Made by a program: the position numbers and the translations under genes
Origin: Bacillota bacterium
GTDB taxonomy: Bacteria > Bacillota > UBA4882 > UBA10575
DNA length: 44,672 bases
NCBI GenBank assembly: GCA_012521315.1
Contig: JAAYMP010000163.1
Location: 1-44,672 of the forward strand
Direction: 5' to 3'
Shown: in pieces, positions 41,930 to 44,672 of the stretch
How positions within the stretch are numbered: the first letter of the stretch is position 1
Layout of the letters: every line of letters starts with the position of its first letter
Notes under the pieces: generated by a model
What the model was told of the DNA's origin: nothing
The model's input: the letters and a program-made list of their open reading frames with translations, nothing else
Database searches by the model: none

Positions 41930-44672
41930 TCAAGCCTCTTTCCCGACCTGAACGAGGCCCAGCACCGGCCGGAGAACCACGCCGGTATAAGAAGCGGGGT
42001 TATTGGCCACTTCTTCCGGGGTGCCACGGGCCACAATCTGCCCGCCCTGCTCGCCGCCTTCCGGGCCAAGGTCGATCAGGTAGTCGGCGGTCTTAATCAC
42101 CTCGAGGTTGTGCTCGATCACCACGACGGTATTTCCGCTGTCGACCAGACGTTGCAAGATCTCCAAAAGCTTTTCGACATCGGCAAAGTGTAGGCCGGTG
42201 GTGGGCTCATCCAAAAGGTAAATGGCCCGGCCGTTACTGCGTTTCGCCAATTCGGTGGCCAGTTTGACCCGTTGGGCTTCACCCCCCGAAAGGGTGGTGG
42301 CCGGTTGTCCCAGCTTAATGTAGCCCAAGCCCACATCGTACATGGTCTGGAGACGCCGCTGAATCCGGGGGTGGTTGGCAAAAAAAGCCAGGGCCTCATC
42401 GACGGGCATTTCCAGGATATCGGCGATGGTTTTGCCGCGGTATTTGACCTCAAGGGTCTCCCGGTTATACCGTTTGCCCTTACAGACTTCACAGGGGACA
42501 TAAACGTCGGGCAAGAAATGCATTTCTATGCGGATGATCCCGTCACCGCTGCAGGCTTCGCAACGGCCGCCTTTGACGTTAAAGGAAAAACGCCCGGGTT
42601 TATACCCCCGAAGTTTGGCCTCGGGGGTTTCGGCAAAGACAGCCCGGATCTCATCGAAAACCCCGGTATAAGTGGCCGGATTCGAGCGGGGAGTGCGGCC
42701 GATTGGTGACTGGTCGATGTTGATCACTTTGTCCAAATGCTCAAGGCCTTCGATCCCCCGGTGCGCACCGGGATGGATGGTAGTCGCCCGGTTCAATTCA
42801 CGGGCTAAGACCGGATAAAGGATGTCATTGATCAAAGTGCTTTTGCCGGAGCCCGAAACCCCGGTAACCGCGACGAAACACCCCAAAGGGATGGACACGT
42901 CGATATCCTTCAGATTATGCTCCCGGGCTCCTTTAATCGTTAAATACTTGCCGTTGCCGGGACGGCGTAAGGCCGGGACGGGGATCTGGCGTTGGCCCGA
43001 CAGGTAGGCGCCGGTCACCGAGTGGGGGCATCCGGTAATGGCCTGCAGATCGCCGGCGGCGACCACTTCGCCGCCGTGGGCCCCGGCCCCGGGGCCGATG
43101 TCAACCAGGTAATCGGCGGCCCGCATCATCTCTTCATCATGTTCGACCACGATCAAAGTGTTGCCTAGGTCACGGAGGTTAAGCAGCGCATTGATCAGGC
43201 GGCGGTTATCCCTTTGGTGCAGGCCAATGCTGGGTTCATCTAAAATGTACAAGACCCCCACCAGGGAAGAGCCGATCTGGGTGGCCAGCCGAATCCGTTG
43301 GGCTTCGCCGCCCGAAAGGGAGCCGGCGGTCCGGTCGAGGGTCAGATAGTCGAGGCCGACGTCGACCAGGAAACCGAGGCGTTTATCGATCTCTTTCAAA
43401 ACCTGCCTGGCGATGAGCCGCTCCTTATCGGAGAGCTTCAGCGAGGCAAAGAACTGCCGGGCTTTGGCGATCGAAAAGGCCGTTACCTGGCTGATGTTAT
43501 AAGAACCGATCTTGACGGCCAGGCTTTCCGGCCGGAGACGGGCCCCGTGGCAACTGCTACAGGGGCGCATGGTCATAAAACGTTCCTCGAACTCTTGCCG
43601 GATTGCCTCCGAATCGGTCGTCCGGTAACGGCGCCTTAGGTTGTTGATAATTCCTTCGAACCGGATCTGTTGCCGCCACTGGCGACCGTTGTTGCTGTGG
43701 TAAACGACGGGGATCTTTTCCCGGCCGGAGCCGTAAAGAATGGCCTTGATCTGGGTTGGGGTCGCTTCTTTCAAGGGCCGGTCCGGGTCAAGGCCGTAAT
43801 ACCGGGCGACGCTGAGTAGATACTGGAGGGACCAGGAACTCTCGTTGGCGCTCCAGGGCAGCACCGCCCCTTCCCGGAGGGAACGGTTTTGATCCAGGAT
43901 TTTTTCGGGGTCAATCTCCTGTTTAAAGCCCAGCCCGTCACAGTCGGGGCAGGCCCCGTAGGGTGAGTTAAAGGAGAACATCCGCGGGGTGATCTCCTCA
44001 AAACTGAAACCGCACTGGGGACAGGCGAAATTGGCGCTGTACAATGTTTCTTCACCGGTCAGGGCAGCAATGATCACCAGCCCCTTGGCCATATTGAGGG
44101 CCAGTTCGACCGAGTCGGCCAGCCGCTGCTCGATCCCGGGCCGGAGGATAAGCCGGTCCACGACCACTTCGATCCAGTGTTGTTGGTACCGGCTGAGGGT
44201 GATCTCTTCATTTTCATCCAGGTTATAGATGGTGCCGTCCACCCGCACCCGGACAAAACCCTCCTTTTTCAGGTCGGTAAAGACCTTGGCGTACTCACCC
44301 TTCCGTCCCCGGACGATCGGGGCCAGGACATGAAACCTGGTTTCGGCCGGCAGGGCCATGACTTGGTCCACAATTTGCTCCACGGTCTGTTTGGTGATGG
44401 GACAGCCGCAGGTGGGGCAGAAGGGCTGCCCAACCCGGGCGAACAGCAAGCGAAGGTAGTCATAGATTTCGGTGACCGTGCCTACGGTGGAACGGGGGTT
44501 CCGCGAGGTGGTCTTCTGGTCGATGGAGATCGCCGGGGAAAGGCCTTCGATGTAGTCCACGTCGGGTTTATCCATTTGACCAAGGAACTGTCGGGCGTAG
44601 GCGGACAGCGATTCCACGTACCGCCGCTGTCCTTCCGCGTAAATTGTATCAAAGGCCAGCGAAGATTTGCCC
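41930..44672 (-). CDS. uvrA: Excinuclease ABC subunit A, 5' end outside the window
   Basis: DNA-damage sensor of nucleotide excision repair. The frame runs off the right edge; the first visible residues GKSSLAFDTIYAEGQRRYVE are the end of the first Walker A, so only about 30 residues are missing. Two ABC signatures (LSGGEAQRIRLATQIG and LSGGEAQRVKLATELA) and the second Walker A GVSGSGKSTLINDIL are intact. Zinc modules: CPTCGCPI with CPQCGFSF and CPDCDGLG in the first half, CEACSGDG and CEVCKG in the second. 913 residues are in view. Its ends lie beyond a terminator shared with the convergent neighbour. Confidence 0.96.
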   Translation of the reverse strand, partial: GKSSLAFDTIYAEGQRRYVESLSAYARQFLGQMDKPDVDYIEGLSPAISIDQKTTSRNPRSTVGTVTEIYDYLRLLFARVGQPFCPTCGCPITKQTVEQIVDQVMALPAETRFHVLAPIVRGRKGEYAKVFTDLKKEGFVRVRVDGTIYNLDENEEITLSRYQQHWIEVVVDRLILRPGIEQRLADSVELALNMAKGLVIIAALTGEETLYSANFACPQCGFSFEEITPRMFSFNSPYGACPDCDGLGFKQEIDPEKILDQNRSLREGAVLPWSANESSWSLQYLLSVARYYGLDPDRPLKEATPTQIKAILYGSGREKIPVVYHSNNGRQWRQQIRFEGIINNLRRRYRTTDSEAIRQEFEERFMTMRPCSSCHGARLRPESLAVKIGSYNISQVTAFSIAKARQFFASLKLSDKERLIARQVLKEIDKRLGFLVDVGLDYLTLDRTAGSLSGGEAQRIRLATQIGSSLVGVLYILDEPSIGLHQRDNRRLINALLNLRDLGNTLIVVEHDEEMMRAADYLVDIGPGAGAHGGEVVAAGDLQAITGCPHSVTGAYLSGQRQIPVPALRRPGNGKYLTIKGAREHNLKDIDVSIPLGCFVAVTGVSGSGKSTLINDILYPVLARELNRATTIHPGAHRGIEGLEHLDKVINIDQSPIGRTPRSNPATYTGVFDEIRAVFAETPEAKLRGYKPGRFSFNVKGGRCEACSGDGIIRIEMHFLPDVYVPCEVCKGKRYNRETLEVKYRGKTIADILEMPVDEALAFFANHPRIQRRLQTMYDVGLGYIKLGQPATTLSGGEAQRVKLATELAKRSNGRAIYLLDEPTTGLHFADVEKLLEILQRLVDSGNTVVVIEHNLEVIKTADYLIDLGPEGGEQGGQIVARGTPEEVANNPASYTGVVLRPVLGLVQVGKEA

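Noticed and set aside
1..44672. CRISPR array, insertion sequence, tRNA or rRNA
   Set aside because: Looked for regular repeats, transposase motifs, T-loop sequences and rRNA-like stretches; none were recognised by eye.

Overview
The window spans a bacterial chromosomal replication origin and about 20 kb on each side. Gene order rpmH-rnpA-yidD-yidC-jag-mnmE-mnmG-rsmG-parA-parB on the minus strand, facing dnaA-dnaN-S4 protein-recF-DUF721-remB-gyrB-gyrA on the plus strand, is the classic Bacillota (Firmicutes) oriC neighbourhood. RemB (DUF370), split GcvPA/GcvPB, a DegV protein, Jag, DUF4446 and frequent GTG/TTG starts behind strong AGGAGG ribosome sites all fit a clostridia-like or Limnochordia/Hydrogenispora-like Bacillota of moderate GC. 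The exact taxon is inference. A MetQ without a lipobox and the abundance of bactofilin/M23 genes would be compatible with a diderm Bacillota, but do not prove it.

Left arm, 1-8.1 kb: a partial exported protein, a PepV-type M20 dipeptidase and a gene of unknown function on the minus strand. Divergent from them are a CapA-type protein and a glycine cleavage operon gcvT-gcvPA-gcvPB that has no gcvH, then a small DUF559 endonuclease-like gene. From 8.2 to 11.5 kb there is a minus-strand cell-shape module: two tandem copies of an M23 peptidase plus bactofilin pair, preceded by a third paralog of the peptidase's membrane anchor that has no peptidase domain.

Origin, 11.8-30.5 kb: DUF4446, parB and parA with two perfect parS palindromes, the tRNA-modification genes mnmE/mnmG with rsmG, then jag, yidC, yidD, rnpA and rpmH. 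All of these read away from oriC on the minus strand. oriC is bipartite: DnaA-box clusters lie both upstream of dnaA (20.72-21.05 kb) and between dnaA and dnaN (22.44-22.63 kb). The second cluster ends in a DnaA-trio-like unwinding element. The replication genes dnaA through gyrA run the other way, so genes on both replichores are co-directional with replication.

Right arm, 30.5-44.7 kb: a YhaN/Rad50-like coiled-coil protein that seems to have lost its ATPase motifs, HtrA, RlmH, a signal-less glucosaminidase-domain protein, DegV, a complete methionine ABC importer metNIQ behind a strong promoter and a short hairpin leader, a HAD hydrolase, a DUF819 membrane protein, a GNAT-like protein and the 3' part of uvrA, cut by the window edge.

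Most of the window is conserved housekeeping sequence. The parts most worth attention are the duplicated bactofilin/M23 module with its peptidase-free anchor paralog, and the degenerate SMC-like protein directly behind gyrA. No CRISPR array, insertion sequence, rRNA or tRNA gene was seen.
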